From contig CAVVXS010000003.1 of NCBI GenBank assembly GCA_963752225.1, forward strand, positions 1 through 64,000: DNA of 64,000 nucleotides, read 5' to 3'. The stretch is from JBBROS01 sp963752225 (GTDB lineage Bacteria > Pseudomonadota > Alphaproteobacteria > Acetobacterales > Acetobacteraceae). Below the pieces are notes generated by a model that was not told the origin of the DNA, did no database searches, and saw only the letters and a program-made list of their open reading frames with translations. This document shows, in pieces, positions 1-9,146 of the stretch; position 1 is the first letter of the stretch; the number at the start of each line of letters is the position of its first letter. A program made the position numbers and the translations under genes.

Positions 1-1000
1 AGTGGTAGCCCATGCCGGCCCGCAGCTTGCCGCGGAACACCCAATACGACCATGCCGTGTACATCAGGATGACCGGCAGCAGGAGCAGGGTTCCGATCAG
101 CAGGAACGCCTGGGTACTTTCCGAGGAGGCCGCCTGCCAGAGGGTGAAGTGGCCGGGCACGATCATCGGCCACAGACTGGCCGCGACGCCGGTATAGGAA
201 AGTGCAAATAACCCCATGGCGGAAAGGAACGGCGCACCGTCGCCGCCCCAGCCGGCCAGCGCACGCCAGGCCGCCCCGGCTGTCACCGCGGTGAGTAGGG
301 GCACGGGAGCGAGGAACAGCAGGTTCGGCCAGGTGAACCACCGATGTGCAATGGCCGGGTCGACGAGAGGCGTCCATATGCTGACAGCCAGGATGGCGGC
401 GAGCACGCCGAGCAAGCAGATCCGTCCGGCCCGGCGCGCCCATTGCTGCAACCCGCCCTCGGTCTTGATGATCAGCCAGCCGGCACCGAGGAGGCCGTAG
501 CCGAACATCAGCGCGACCCCGGTCATGACCGAGAACGGCGTCAGCCAATCCCACGATGTGCCGGCGAAGTTCCGGCCTTGCACTGCGAAACCCTGAATGA
601 ACGCGCCAAGCACGGCGCCTTGCGCAAACGCCGCAAGCCCGGAGCCAGCACAGAACCCGTGCGACCAGAAGCGCCGCAGCCAAGGCTGCTCGAACCGGAA
701 CTCGAATGCGACGCCGCGGAACACGAGGGCCAGCAGCATCAGCAGCACCGGGAAATAAACGGCCGGGATGATGATCGCGAAGGCGACGGGAAACACGGAC
801 AGTAGGGCGACGCCGCCCAGGATCAGCCAGGTCTCGTTGCCGTCCCACACCGGGGCGATGGAGTTCATGACCTGGCTCCGCTCCGCTTCCGGCGCAAAGC
901 CGTACAGGATGCCGACGCCCAGGTCGAAGCCGTCGAGCAGCACGTACAGGAACACGCCAAGGGCGATGATCGCCGTCCAGATCAGCACGAGGTCGAGCAT
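1..1000 (-). CDS. cydB: Cytochrome bd ubiquinol oxidase subunit II (partial, 3' end beyond window)
   Basis: Subunit II of the membrane quinol oxidase that reduces oxygen to water. The minus-strand frame opens with ATG at 1000 and stays open to the window edge (about 333 codons seen; the family has about 335-380). The protein starts MLDLVLIWTAIIALGVFLYV, followed by the LDGFDLG and WDGNETWL motifs that are diagnostic of CydB, then a series of hydrophobic helices. It starts 14 bases after the cydA stop, with a GGTGGGAG ribosome site directly upstream, so the two subunits form one operon in the order cydA-cydB. The C-terminus and any cydX-like gene lie outside the window. Confidence 0.95.
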   Translation of the reverse strand, partial: MLDLVLIWTAIIALGVFLYVLLDGFDLGVGILYGFAPEAERSQVMNSIAPVWDGNETWLILGGVALLSVFPVAFAIIIPAVYFPVLLMLLALVFRGVAFEFRFEQPWLRRFWSHGFCAGSGLAAFAQGAVLGAFIQGFAVQGRNFAGTSWDWLTPFSVMTGVALMFGYGLLGAGWLIIKTEGGLQQWARRAGRICLLGVLAAILAVSIWTPLVDPAIAHRWFTWPNLLFLAPVPLLTAVTAGAAWRALAGWGGDGAPFLSAMGLFALSYTGVAASLWPMIVPGHFTLWQAASSESTQAFLLIGTLLLLPVILMYTAWSYWVFRGKLRAGMGYH

Positions 1001-1014
1001 GGCTCCCACCGCGG

Positions 1015-2409
1015 CTACTCCGCCGGGCCAGGAACGGGGGAACCGGCGATGGGCGCGCGGGGCTGCAGGCCCTCGATGGGCTTTTCCGCCATGGCCTCGT
1101 CCCGCGGCCCCTGCCGGACGATGCGGGCCATCACGGCGATCCCCGCCGGGAACATGACGAGGTAGACCGCCATGTAGGCCAGCAACGACCCTACCACGTC
1201 GGCCCCGGTCAGTGACGGCGACACCGAGTGCGCCGTGCGCATCAGGCCGTAAACCGTCCAGGGCTGCCGCCCGACCTCGGTCGTGGTCCAGCCGGCAAGC
1301 ACCGCGACGAAGCCAAGCGGCGCCACCCACTGGCACAGGCGCAGGAACCACGCCGTCTTGAACAACTGGCCGTGCCAGCGCAGCCACCAGGACAAGGCAA
1401 TCGTGCCCAGCATGGCGAAGCCGATGCCGACCATAATTCGGAAAGCAAAGAACACCGGCCAGACCGGCGGCCTCTGGTCAGCCGGCCACTCCTTCAATCC
1501 CTTGATCTCGCCCTCGAGCGAGTGGGTCAGGATCAGGCTCCCAAAGTAGGGCAGCTCGACCGCATAGCGGTTGCGTTCACCGGCCTCGTCCGGGATGGCG
1601 AACAGCGTCAAGGGTGACGGCGCCGCGCTGTCCCACCGTCCTTCGATGGCGGCGAGCTTTGCTGGCTGGTGTTCCCGCGTGTTCAGCCCGTGCATGTCGC
1701 CCAGCAGGATCTGCAACGGCACGAACACCGTCAGGAAGCCGAGCGCCATGCGCACCATGCGCTGCCCGTCCGCGGCGAACGCGCCGCGCCGGACCAGATA
1801 GGCGCCGACCCCGAGCACGACGAACCCGGTCGTCACGTAGAAGGCGCTGACGTTGTGCGCGAGGCGGTAGGGGAAGGACGGGTTAAAGACGATCGCCAGC
1901 CAGTCGGTCGGGAAGAATCGGCCGTCATGCACCTCGAAGCCGGCCGGGGTCTGCATCCAGCTGTTCACCGACAGGATCCAGAAAGAGGAGAACAGCGTGC
2001 CCACCGCGACCATGCAGGCGGCGAGGAAGTGCACCCATTTCGGCACCAACTGCCGACCGAACAGCAGCACGCCCAGGAACGTCGCTTCCAGGAAGAACGC
2101 CATCAGGTCCTCGTACGCCAGCATGGGCGAAATGACGTTGGCAGCGGCGTCCGAAAAGCGGGACCAGTTCGTGCCGAACTGGAACGGCATCACGATCCCC
2201 GATACCACGCCCATCGCGAACGACACGGAAAAGACGCGCGTCCAGAATCGCGAAATGCGAAACCAGGCCTCGCTGCCGGTGAAGAAGAACAAGCCTTCGA
2301 GCACCGCGATGTAGGATGCGAGGCCGACGGTGAAGGCCGGCAGCAGGATGTGCCAGCCGATCACCCAAGCCCATTGCAGCCTGGACAGGAACAGGGGATC
2401 CAGAGCCAT
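1015..2409 (-). CDS. cydA: Cytochrome bd ubiquinol oxidase subunit I, short Q-loop type
   Basis: Haem-carrying subunit I of cytochrome bd oxidase, 464 residues. Visible landmarks are His20 in WHILLPAF, His185 in RLAHNVSAF, Met326 in FRIMVG (these match the E. coli haem ligands His19, His186 and Met393), Glu100 and Glu108 of the proton path, KLAAIEGRW at 251-259 in the quinol loop, and GRQPW at 380-384. At 464 residues it lacks the Q-loop insertion of the E. coli 522-residue protein, so it belongs to the short-Q-loop group that includes cyanide-insensitive oxidases (family knowledge). It is cotranscribed with cydB. No cydDC genes are next to it in this window. Confidence 0.97.
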   Translation of the reverse strand: MALDPLFLSRLQWAWVIGWHILLPAFTVGLASYIAVLEGLFFFTGSEAWFRISRFWTRVFSVSFAMGVVSGIVMPFQFGTNWSRFSDAAANVISPMLAYEDLMAFFLEATFLGVLLFGRQLVPKWVHFLAACMVAVGTLFSSFWILSVNSWMQTPAGFEVHDGRFFPTDWLAIVFNPSFPYRLAHNVSAFYVTTGFVVLGVGAYLVRRGAFAADGQRMVRMALGFLTVFVPLQILLGDMHGLNTREHQPAKLAAIEGRWDSAAPSPLTLFAIPDEAGERNRYAVELPYFGSLILTHSLEGEIKGLKEWPADQRPPVWPVFFAFRIMVGIGFAMLGTIALSWWLRWHGQLFKTAWFLRLCQWVAPLGFVAVLAGWTTTEVGRQPWTVYGLMRTAHSVSPSLTGADVVGSLLAYMAVYLVMFPAGIAVMARIVRQGPRDEAMAEKPIEGLQPRAPIAGSPVPGPAE

Positions 2410-3111
2410 TCGGGAAACCTCCGATTGGTGCCGATCGCAGCATGCGCCGTCTTCTACACGCTGCGTTGGGCGCCAGCGCGATCGATCACGAAGCCAATGG
2501 CGGGCGCCCCAGGTCGAGGTCGCCGGTAGAGACGTGCGCAGAACCCGAGATGTCGGTCACGAGTGCACCCTGGCCCGTCCTCCCAACCGGCCATTACCCG
2601 ACGGGCGTCGAGGAACGACGACCCAGACCGTCTGCAGATTACGCTGCCCGAAGCCAGGCCGTCCATGATGAACAAGAGCATAAGGGAACGAGAAAGGACC
2701 ACGTCGCACTCGGCAAAAGCGCCGTCGCTCCGATGAATCCACCGAACGACTCAAGCCATCCACCGCCGCCTCGAACGGGTACGCGATCAGCCATCTACTG
2801 GCTCTTCAACGGAGCGGTGAAACGCCGAATGTGCGAGCTGTCGGCATATTGCTTCGAAAGCGTCACATCGCAGAACACAAGCTCAATGAGGAAGCGATCG
2901 GTTTCAACGACAAAAGGATGCATCGGGCGGTGCCCATGATCGGAGGCAACCACACGCGCAGCCTCGACACGAGTTGACCGCGCCCCGGTTCACCCAGCAG
3001 GTAGAGCGACGGTCGCACGGGGGAAGGCTTTGACTGACGCTGCATCTCTGCCTCAAGCTGCATCGCGCACTCGGACGCGCGGACGTCCCGAGCGGGGAAT
3101 GGCCTAGGCTC
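2410..3111. other. Intergenic region between divergent cydA and mccB
   Basis: About 700 bases between two divergently transcribed operons. Short open frames exist on both strands but have arginine/serine/proline-rich translations with no recognisable domain, and none is preceded by a convincing ribosome site. Both promoters should lie here. I could not pick out a clear FNR (TTGAT-N4-ATCAA) site upstream of cydA. Small palindromes (GGACGTCC near 3081, GCCTAGGC near 3104) lie just before the mccB start. Confidence 0.5.
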
Positions 3112-4719
3112 ATGCCAGCGATCGAAACAGCCCTCGATGCCGGGACGCCGACATTCCGGGCCAATCGCGAACGAATGGACGGGCTGGTTGCCGGGCTGCA
3201 CCGCGAGGTCGACCGCGTCCGCGCCGGCGGCGGCGAGACCGCCCGGCAGCGGCACCTTGCGCGCGGCAAGCTGCTGCCGCGCGACCGCGTCCGGGCGCTG
3301 ATCGACCCCGCCTCGCCGTTTCTTGAGCTGAGCCAGCTTGCCGCACACGGCATGTACGGCGGCGACATCCCGGCCGCGGGGATCATCACCGGCATCGGCC
3401 GGGTGATGGGCAGGGAGTGCATGATCGTCGCCAACGATGCGACGGTGAAGGGTGGCACCTACTTCCCGGTTACAGTGAAGAAGCACCTGCGGGCGCAGGA
3501 GATCGCGCAGCAGAACCGGCTGCCGTGCCTCTACCTCGTCGACAGCGGCGGCGCCAACTTGCCGAACCAGGACGACGTGTTCCCAGACCGTGACCATTTC
3601 GGGCGGATCTTCTTCAACCAGGCGCAGATGTCGGCGGCCGGCATTCCCCAAGTCGCGGTGGTGATGGGCAGCTGCACCGCCGGCGGCGCGTATGTACCCG
3701 CCATGTCGGATGAGAGCATCATCGTTCGCAACCAGGGCACCATCTTCCTTGGTGGCCCACCGCTGGTGAAGGCGGCCACCGGCGAGGTCGTCAGCGCCGA
3801 GGACCTGGGCGGCGGCGACTTGCACGCGCGGACGTCCGGCGTGGTGGATCACCTCGCTGAAAACGACCAGCACGCGTTGGGCATCGCCCGGCAGATCGTC
3901 GGCAGCTTCAACCAGATGAAGCACCCCGAACTCGACCTGCGCCCGCCGCGGCCCCCGCTTTACGACCCTGCCGAGATCGGCGGAGTGGTCCCTACCGACT
4001 TCCGCGAACCCTACGACGTCCGCGAGGTGATCGCTCGCCTGGTCGACGGCAGCGAGTTGGACGAGTTCAAGCGGTTATACGGGCCAACCCTGGTCACCGG
4101 CTTCGCACGAATCTGGGGCTACCCGGTCGGCATCGTGGCCAATAACGGCATCCTGTTCAGCGAGAGCGCGCAGAAGGGTGCGCATTTCATCGAGCTCTGC
4201 GCCCAGCGCGGCGTTCCCTTGGTGTTCCTGCAGAACATCACCGGCTTCATGGTGGGCCGCAGGTACGAAGCGGGCGGCATCGCCAAGGATGGCGCCAAGC
4301 TGGTCACGGCGGTGGCGACGGCGGCGGTGCCGAAATTCACCGTCATCATCGGCGGCAGTTTCGGCGCCGGCAATTATGGCATGTGCGGCCGCGCCTTCTC
4401 GCCGCGATTCCTGTTCATGTGGCCGAATGCGCGCATCTCGGTGATGGGCGGCACGCAGGCGGCGTCCGTGCTCGCCCAGGTGCGGCGGGACAACATCGAG
4501 GCGCGCGGCGGTACCTGGCCGGCGGAGGAGGAAGCCGCCTTCCGCGCGCCTATCGAGGCGCAATACGAGGAACAGGGCCATCCTTACTACGCGTCCGCCC
4601 GGCTGTGGGATGACGGGGTCATCGCGCCGGAGGACACGCGCATGACGCTCGCCCTCGCTTTGTCTGCCAGTCTCAACGCACCGCTCGAGCCGACGCGCTT
4701 CGGCCTGTTCCGGATGTAA
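3112..4719 (+). CDS. mccB: Methylcrotonyl-CoA carboxylase carboxyltransferase (beta) subunit
   Basis: Carboxyltransferase half of the biotin enzyme that converts 3-methylcrotonyl-CoA to 3-methylglutaconyl-CoA in leucine breakdown. The 535-residue length equals that of typical MccB/LiuB proteins. The acyl-CoA-binding oxyanion motif GSCTAGGAYVPAM is at 186-198 and the second, carboxybiotin-side motif GGSFGAGNYGMCGRA is at 414-428. The N-terminal RHLARGKLLPRDRV segment is also typical. The start at 3112 has only a weak ribosome site. The biotin-carrying alpha subunit follows on the same strand 128 bases downstream. The isovaleryl-CoA dehydrogenase and methylglutaconyl-CoA hydratase genes that often accompany this pair are not in the window. 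A propionyl- or geranyl-CoA specificity is a less likely alternative. Confidence 0.93.
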   Translation: MPAIETALDAGTPTFRANRERMDGLVAGLHREVDRVRAGGGETARQRHLARGKLLPRDRVRALIDPASPFLELSQLAAHGMYGGDIPAAGIITGIGRVMGRECMIVANDATVKGGTYFPVTVKKHLRAQEIAQQNRLPCLYLVDSGGANLPNQDDVFPDRDHFGRIFFNQAQMSAAGIPQVAVVMGSCTAGGAYVPAMSDESIIVRNQGTIFLGGPPLVKAATGEVVSAEDLGGGDLHARTSGVVDHLAENDQHALGIARQIVGSFNQMKHPELDLRPPRPPLYDPAEIGGVVPTDFREPYDVREVIARLVDGSELDEFKRLYGPTLVTGFARIWGYPVGIVANNGILFSESAQKGAHFIELCAQRGVPLVFLQNITGFMVGRRYEAGGIAKDGAKLVTAVATAAVPKFTVIIGGSFGAGNYGMCGRAFSPRFLFMWPNARISVMGGTQAASVLAQVRRDNIEARGGTWPAEEEAAFRAPIEAQYEEQGHPYYASARLWDDGVIAPEDTRMTLALALSASLNAPLEPTRFGLFRM

Positions 4720-4847
4720 GGCGTTGGCCATGTTCACCGAGACTTCGGATGCGCGCGGCGCCGTCCCCCTCACCCGCCGGACCGGCCCGACGCCGTCCAA
4801 CGTCAGGCGCCCGCCGGCCGCCTGGCGGCTGCGTTGAGGGGAGATCA

Positions 4848-6836
4848 ATGTTCCGCACCGTCCTGATCGCCAATCGCGGCGAGATCGCCTGCCGCGTCAT
4901 CCGCACCGCGCGTAGCCTGGGCATCCGCACCGTCGCGGTGTTCTCGGACGCCGACCGCGACGCGCTTCACGTCGCCATGGCGGACGAGGCGCGGCCGATC
5001 GGCCCGGCGCCGGCGCGCGACAGCTACTTGCGTATCGACCGCATCCTCGAGGCGGCCGGGCATACCGGCGCCGAAGCGATCCACCCTGGCTACGGCTTCC
5101 TGTCCGAGAACGCCGAGTTCGCCGAGGCCTGCGCCGCGGCCGGGGTGGTGTTCATCGGCCCACCCGCCAGCGCCATCCGCGCCATGGGCAGCAAGTCCGC
5201 GGCAAAGACGCTCATGGAGCAGGCGGGCGTGCCGCTCGTGCCGGGCTACCACGGCGAGGACCAGGACCCGGCGCTGCTCGCGCGGGAAGCGGGCCGGGTC
5301 GGCTACCCCGTGCTCATCAAGGCCAGCGCCGGGGGCGGCGGCAAGGGGATGCGCGTCGTTACCGACGCCGCGGGGTTCGGGGAGGCGTTGGAGCTGGCCC
5401 GGGGCGAGGCCCGCGCGTCGTTCGGTGACGACCGGGTTCTGGTCGAGCGCTACTTGACCAAGCCCCGGCACATCGAGGTGCAGGTGTTCGCCGACGGGCA
5501 GGGCAACGTCGTCCACCTGTTCGAGCGCGACTGTTCCATCCAGCGCCGGCACCAGAAGGTGGTGGAGGAGGCGCCGGCGCCGGGGATGACGGACGCGCGC
5601 CGCGCCGCCATGGGCCAAGCCGCCTGCGACGCCGCCCGCGCCGTCGGCTATGTCGGCGCGGGAACGGTGGAGTTCATCGCCGAAGGCGACGCCTTCTTCT
5701 TCATGGAAATGAACACCCGCTTGCAGGTGGAGCACCCGGTGACGGAGATGATCACCGGTCAGGACTTGGTAGAGTGGCAGTTCCGCGTCGCCGACGGCGA
5801 GCCCTTGCCGTTGGCACAAGGCGAGCTGTCGATCGTCGGTCACGCCATGGAGGTCCGCCTCTACGCCGAGGACCCGGCCCGCGGCTATATGCCCAGCATC
5901 GGCGTGCTGCACCACCTGCGCCCGCCCGAGACGGGGCCGCACGTGCGGGTGGACACCGGGGTGCAGGGAGGTGATGCGATCACGGTCCATTACGACCCCA
6001 TGATCGCCAAACTGATCGTTTGGGACCGCGACCGCACGGCCGCCGCCCTGCGGCTTCACGCGGCGCTGATGCAGTACCAAGTGGCGGGGGTGCAAACCAA
6101 CCTCGACCTGCTCCGCCGTGTGGCCGCTCATCCCGCCTTTCTCGCCGGGGAACTGGACACCGGCTTCCTCGGCCATCACCCGGAGGTGCTGGCCACCGCC
6201 GCAGCCGAGCCGCCGCTCGATGCACTGTCCGCGGCGGCGGCCGAGGTGCTGGCGGAGCGGCTGCGCGCGGCGCAGCAGGCGGCGCGGACCGGCACGGACG
6301 TCTACTCTCCCTGGGCGCTGGCCACGGCCTGGCGGCTGAACGGGGTGGGCTACCAGGACCTCGTGCTGCGCCACGCCGGCGCCGACCATCGCATTCGCGC
6401 CTTTCCGCACCCGGACGGCTCGTTCGACCTGGAGGTGGACGGGCGACGCGTCCGGGTGTCCCGGCCGGGGGACGCTGCGCTGGTGGTGGACGGCGTGCGC
6501 CGCCGGGCCGCGGTGGCGCGCGCCGGCGACATGCTGTTCGTTCTGCTCGACGGGGCGACCTGGCCGCTGCAACTGATCGATCCGCTGCTGCCGCCGCGGA
6601 CGGAAAGCGCGGGCGGCGACCGGCTGATCGCCCCCATGCCCGGCCGCGTCGTCAGCGTGGAGGCCGAGCCCGGCGCCCAGGTCCACCGCGGCCAGGTGAT
6701 GCTGGTGCTTGAGGCGATGAAGGTGCAGATGCGCCTCACCGCGCCCTGCGACGGCACCGTCGCCGCCGTCCGCGCCCAAGCGGGGGAGCTGGTCGAGGAG
6801 GGTGCGAACCTGATGAGCTTCGACGCCGCCGGTTAG
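4848..6836 (+). CDS. mccA: Methylcrotonyl-CoA carboxylase biotin-containing (alpha) subunit
   Basis: Biotin carboxylase plus biotin carrier protein, 662 residues, partner of MccB. The N-terminal biotin carboxylase domain begins FRTVLIANRGEIACRVIRT. The ATP-grasp glycine loop KASAGGGGKGM is near residue 158, and the ERDCSIQRRHQKVVEEAP and EMNTRLQVEHPVTE motifs are present. The C-terminal biotinyl domain carries EAMKVQM with Lys625 as the biotin site; the second Met of the usual EAMKM is Val here, as in many MccA proteins. The start was placed at ATG 4848 because GAGGGGAGA lies just upstream and the conserved N-terminus begins there, although the frame is open 33 codons further upstream. It forms an operon with mccB. 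Confidence 0.94.
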   Translation: MFRTVLIANRGEIACRVIRTARSLGIRTVAVFSDADRDALHVAMADEARPIGPAPARDSYLRIDRILEAAGHTGAEAIHPGYGFLSENAEFAEACAAAGVVFIGPPASAIRAMGSKSAAKTLMEQAGVPLVPGYHGEDQDPALLAREAGRVGYPVLIKASAGGGGKGMRVVTDAAGFGEALELARGEARASFGDDRVLVERYLTKPRHIEVQVFADGQGNVVHLFERDCSIQRRHQKVVEEAPAPGMTDARRAAMGQAACDAARAVGYVGAGTVEFIAEGDAFFFMEMNTRLQVEHPVTEMITGQDLVEWQFRVADGEPLPLAQGELSIVGHAMEVRLYAEDPARGYMPSIGVLHHLRPPETGPHVRVDTGVQGGDAITVHYDPMIAKLIVWDRDRTAAALRLHAALMQYQVAGVQTNLDLLRRVAAHPAFLAGELDTGFLGHHPEVLATAAAEPPLDALSAAAAEVLAERLRAAQQAARTGTDVYSPWALATAWRLNGVGYQDLVLRHAGADHRIRAFPHPDGSFDLEVDGRRVRVSRPGDAALVVDGVRRRAAVARAGDMLFVLLDGATWPLQLIDPLLPPRTESAGGDRLIAPMPGRVVSVEAEPGAQVHRGQVMLVLEAMKVQMRLTAPCDGTVAAVRAQAGELVEEGANLMSFDAAG

Positions 6837-6844
6837 AGCACGTC

Positions 6845-6861
6845 CCGAGCCATCGGCTCGG
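6845..6861 (+). terminator. Short hairpin after mccA
   Basis: Perfect 7-bp stem CCGAGCC / GGCTCGG closed by an ATC loop, starting 9 bases after the mccA stop codon. No T-tract follows, so intrinsic termination is only possible, not shown. It may act with the larger hairpin 40 bases further on. Confidence 0.45.
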
Positions 6862-6900
6862 CAGTGGTGCTATCGAACTTAGGACATATAGCAACTTGAC

Positions 6901-6927
6901 CCGCCCGAGCCGATCCGGTTCGGGCGG
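6901..6927. terminator. Strong hairpin between mccA and the convergent kinase remnant
   Basis: A 12-bp stem (CCGCCCGAGCCG pairing with CGGTTCGGGCGG, one G-T wobble) with an ATC loop. It lies between the plus-strand mccA and a minus-strand gene remnant that converges on it, so it is probably a two-way terminator. It lacks a run of T on the plus side. The loop sequence is the same as in the smaller hairpin at 6845. Confidence 0.55.
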
Positions 6928-6955
6928 ATGTTGATCGGGTGCCGTCGGGCGCTCG

Positions 6956-7556
6956 TCAGTCGGCGGCCCGGATGCTGGCGCCCACGCGCAGCAGCGGCAC
7001 TTGCTGCTGGGGCGCCACGATCTCGCTCAGCGGCGCATCCAGGGTGCGCGTCACACCCTCGGCCGGGACGTGATCTGGACCTTTGTGAGGTCGAGCGTCT
7101 CCTCTCGCTCTTGCAATGCCGCCGCGAGCTCCAGACCGCGCGATTGGGCCGCCTGGGCCTGGGCCTGGGCATGACGCACGAGCTGGAAAATTCACCTCCA
7201 GCAGCGCGAGGCTGCCGAAGACCGCAGCGGCGATGGCATCCTGGCTCGTCGCGGGCAGGAGCGAGTGAAAGGCGCGGCACGAAGAACCACTTCGCGGTAA
7301 GCATCGACCGGAGGACAGAAACTAGGCCAGGCCCCTGCCCGCCATACAGCGCGGCAAGTGTCACGGCGGGAAAGAACGTCAGGAACGCGACCCCGGCTGG
7401 CGGCAGCGGGCCGTTCAGCGCCAACCGTAGCAGCAACGCCGCCAGCACAAGCACGAGAGCGGCGGTGAAGCGCCACCGCCGCTCCGGCGACGCCGCCACG
7501 AGGGCCAGCACACGCGCGACTCGCGTCTCGGTGGGATGCGTCGGCAGGTCGTGCAC
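6956..7556 (-). pseudogene. Remnant of a DUF4118 sensor histidine kinase
   Basis: The first frame (from 7556) encodes a membrane segment, ALLLRLALNGPLPPAGVAF, followed by FFPAVTLAALYGGQGPGL, which is the start of the DUF4118 (KdpD-like) transmembrane module. The next helix (AIAAAVFGSLALLEVNF) is readable only in a second frame, and a coiled-coil-like linker (QLVRHAQAQAQAAQSRGLE onward) only in the third. At least two frame breaks therefore lie between about 7290 and 7190, and no HisKA or HATPase domain follows. This is a truncated, decayed gene rather than a functional kinase. The last 25 codons (LSEIVAPQQQVPLLRVG) are not recognised. Confidence 0.6.
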
Positions 7557-7849
7557 GGCGTGAATGACAGGCTTCGCGTGGGACGCGCTTCATCTGATAT
7601 CACAACCGTAGCTGTAAGATACGGCTTACGCGACAATCCCCCCCTGACCCCAGGCCGCAGCCGCCGGCGTCTCGCGGGGTGATTCAGGTCAGCGCCGCCG
7701 CCCCAGGCTTGACGGGCGTCATCGCCATAGGCGCGCTGCACGCGGGCGGGGCTTCCACGACCGGCCAAACGCCTCGTTGCTCACGTGCGCGTCCAGCAGC
7801 GCACGGCTTACGCCGTCGACGAACGCGCCGACGCGGCGCGGCTTTCCAA

Positions 7850-8731
7850 TTAGGCCGCCTTCTGCTCTATCCCGTCGAACGGGCCGAGGACGGTCGGCTT
7901 CGTGTCGAAGTTTACATAGACCGTCCCGCACCCGACCCCACCAGTCCGGTTCACGTAGACGTCCCGCTGCTCCCGCACCACGCGGATGCCCGAGATCAGC
8001 TGCTGGATCCGCGAGGTCCGCAGGCTGTTGGCCAAAACCATCCGGTTCTCCTCGGACGAGAACTTGACCCGTTCGTCGTCGTCATGCCGGATCACGTCGC
8101 CCCAGAGCCGGTGCGGCATCCTCACCGCCCGCAGACCCAACTCGCGGGAGCGCAGGCCGAAGTCGATGTCCTCCCCACCCGACCCGGAGAACGAGTTCTC
8201 GTCATAACCTCTGAGCCGTTCGAAGTCCGTGCGCCCAATGGCGATGCGGCCGGCGAGCCCGTGTGTCGGCAGGCGCTTGCGCAGCAGGCGCCAGACGATC
8301 TTCTGTTCCAGTTCCCGGCCGAGTGTGACGGGCATGTTCAGCACGATCGTCGCCGGGTTGGCGGCAAACGTCTGCGCCAGCCACTGCGAGAAGTTGGGGG
8401 CGATGAAGTTGTCGGCATCCACGTTGCATAGGATGCTGCCGGTCGCCAATCGATGGGCCATGTTCTTTGCGTGCGCATGTTCAAAGGTAGGCGCCGAGCT
8501 GTAGCGGGCACAGCGCAGCCGGCCAGACCGGATCTCGCTGGGAAAGCGCTGCCTCAGCCAATCGAACGTTCCGTCGGGGCAGCCATAGTCCAGCACCACG
8601 AACTCGACATTCGGGTTGCCCTGCTCCGCTTCCATGTTCGCGATGAGAGTCTTCTTCAAGTGCTCCAGCCGGCCCTTGCAGGTCGTGCAATACGACACCG
8701 TCTCGGCGCGACCCTTGCTGTCGGTTCTCAT
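7850..8731 (-). CDS. Family 2-like glycosyltransferase (GT-A fold)
   Basis: A 293-residue protein with the features of an inverting GT-A glycosyltransferase: an N-terminal beta-strand region (VSYCTTCKGRLEHLKKTLIA), a VLDYGCPDGT segment, the metal-binding DXD motif in NVDADN (about residue 103-108) and the acceptor-side GSGGEDIDFGLR motif typical of the galactosyltransferase-like C-terminal domain. It has no membrane segment, so it is probably cytoplasmic. Its sugar and acceptor are unknown. It sits alone between a decayed kinase and a second glycosyltransferase-like gene and probably contributes to surface glycan synthesis. The start is the ATG at 8731. Confidence 0.75.
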   Translation of the reverse strand: MRTDSKGRAETVSYCTTCKGRLEHLKKTLIANMEAEQGNPNVEFVVLDYGCPDGTFDWLRQRFPSEIRSGRLRCARYSSAPTFEHAHAKNMAHRLATGSILCNVDADNFIAPNFSQWLAQTFAANPATIVLNMPVTLGRELEQKIVWRLLRKRLPTHGLAGRIAIGRTDFERLRGYDENSFSGSGGEDIDFGLRSRELGLRAVRMPHRLWGDVIRHDDDERVKFSSEENRMVLANSLRTSRIQQLISGIRVVREQRDVYVNRTGGVGCGTVYVNFDTKPTVLGPFDGIEQKAA

Positions 8732-9146
8732 CCTACCACCCCCAAATCAAGCGATCGGCCCCCAGCCGAAACAGGCGGGCGGTTGCAACCGGGCCCCATA
8801 CGCGCCACTCGACATCCTGTGCCGCGTCCGCTTCGACCGCCTAACATCGCAATCGAAACCACGATTTATCATCTGGGTTCGTATCACAATCCCGTCGCGA
8901 AAAGTTGTTGCGAGAGGCGGAGCAATGTCTCGCGCCGCGATTCGCGCCCTTTTCAAACCAACTCAGGGCTTTTCTGCGCTCATCTGTCCCAATCCGCAAT
9001 GAAAGATCTATTGACGTCTCGGAACATTGAGTCGGGCGACGAAAGTTCCTCGTTCGACTTGACTTGGCCTCTCCGGCCAAGTCCACCGATTCGCGCTACG
9101 TTGGCCGTCGGCACCGCCGAATACCGCCTCAGCGCGAAGCCAAGCC
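8732..9146. other. Intergenic region, no gene seen
   Basis: About 415 bases between two minus-strand glycosyltransferase-like genes. It is less GC-rich than the flanking genes, and the small open frames on either strand have no recognisable product. It probably carries the promoter of the 8731 gene. No clear inverted repeat was found. Confidence 0.45.

Noticed and set aside
2410..3111. Small genes in the cydA-mccB gap
   Set aside because: Several short frames exist on both strands but none has a ribosome site, conserved motif or normal amino acid composition.
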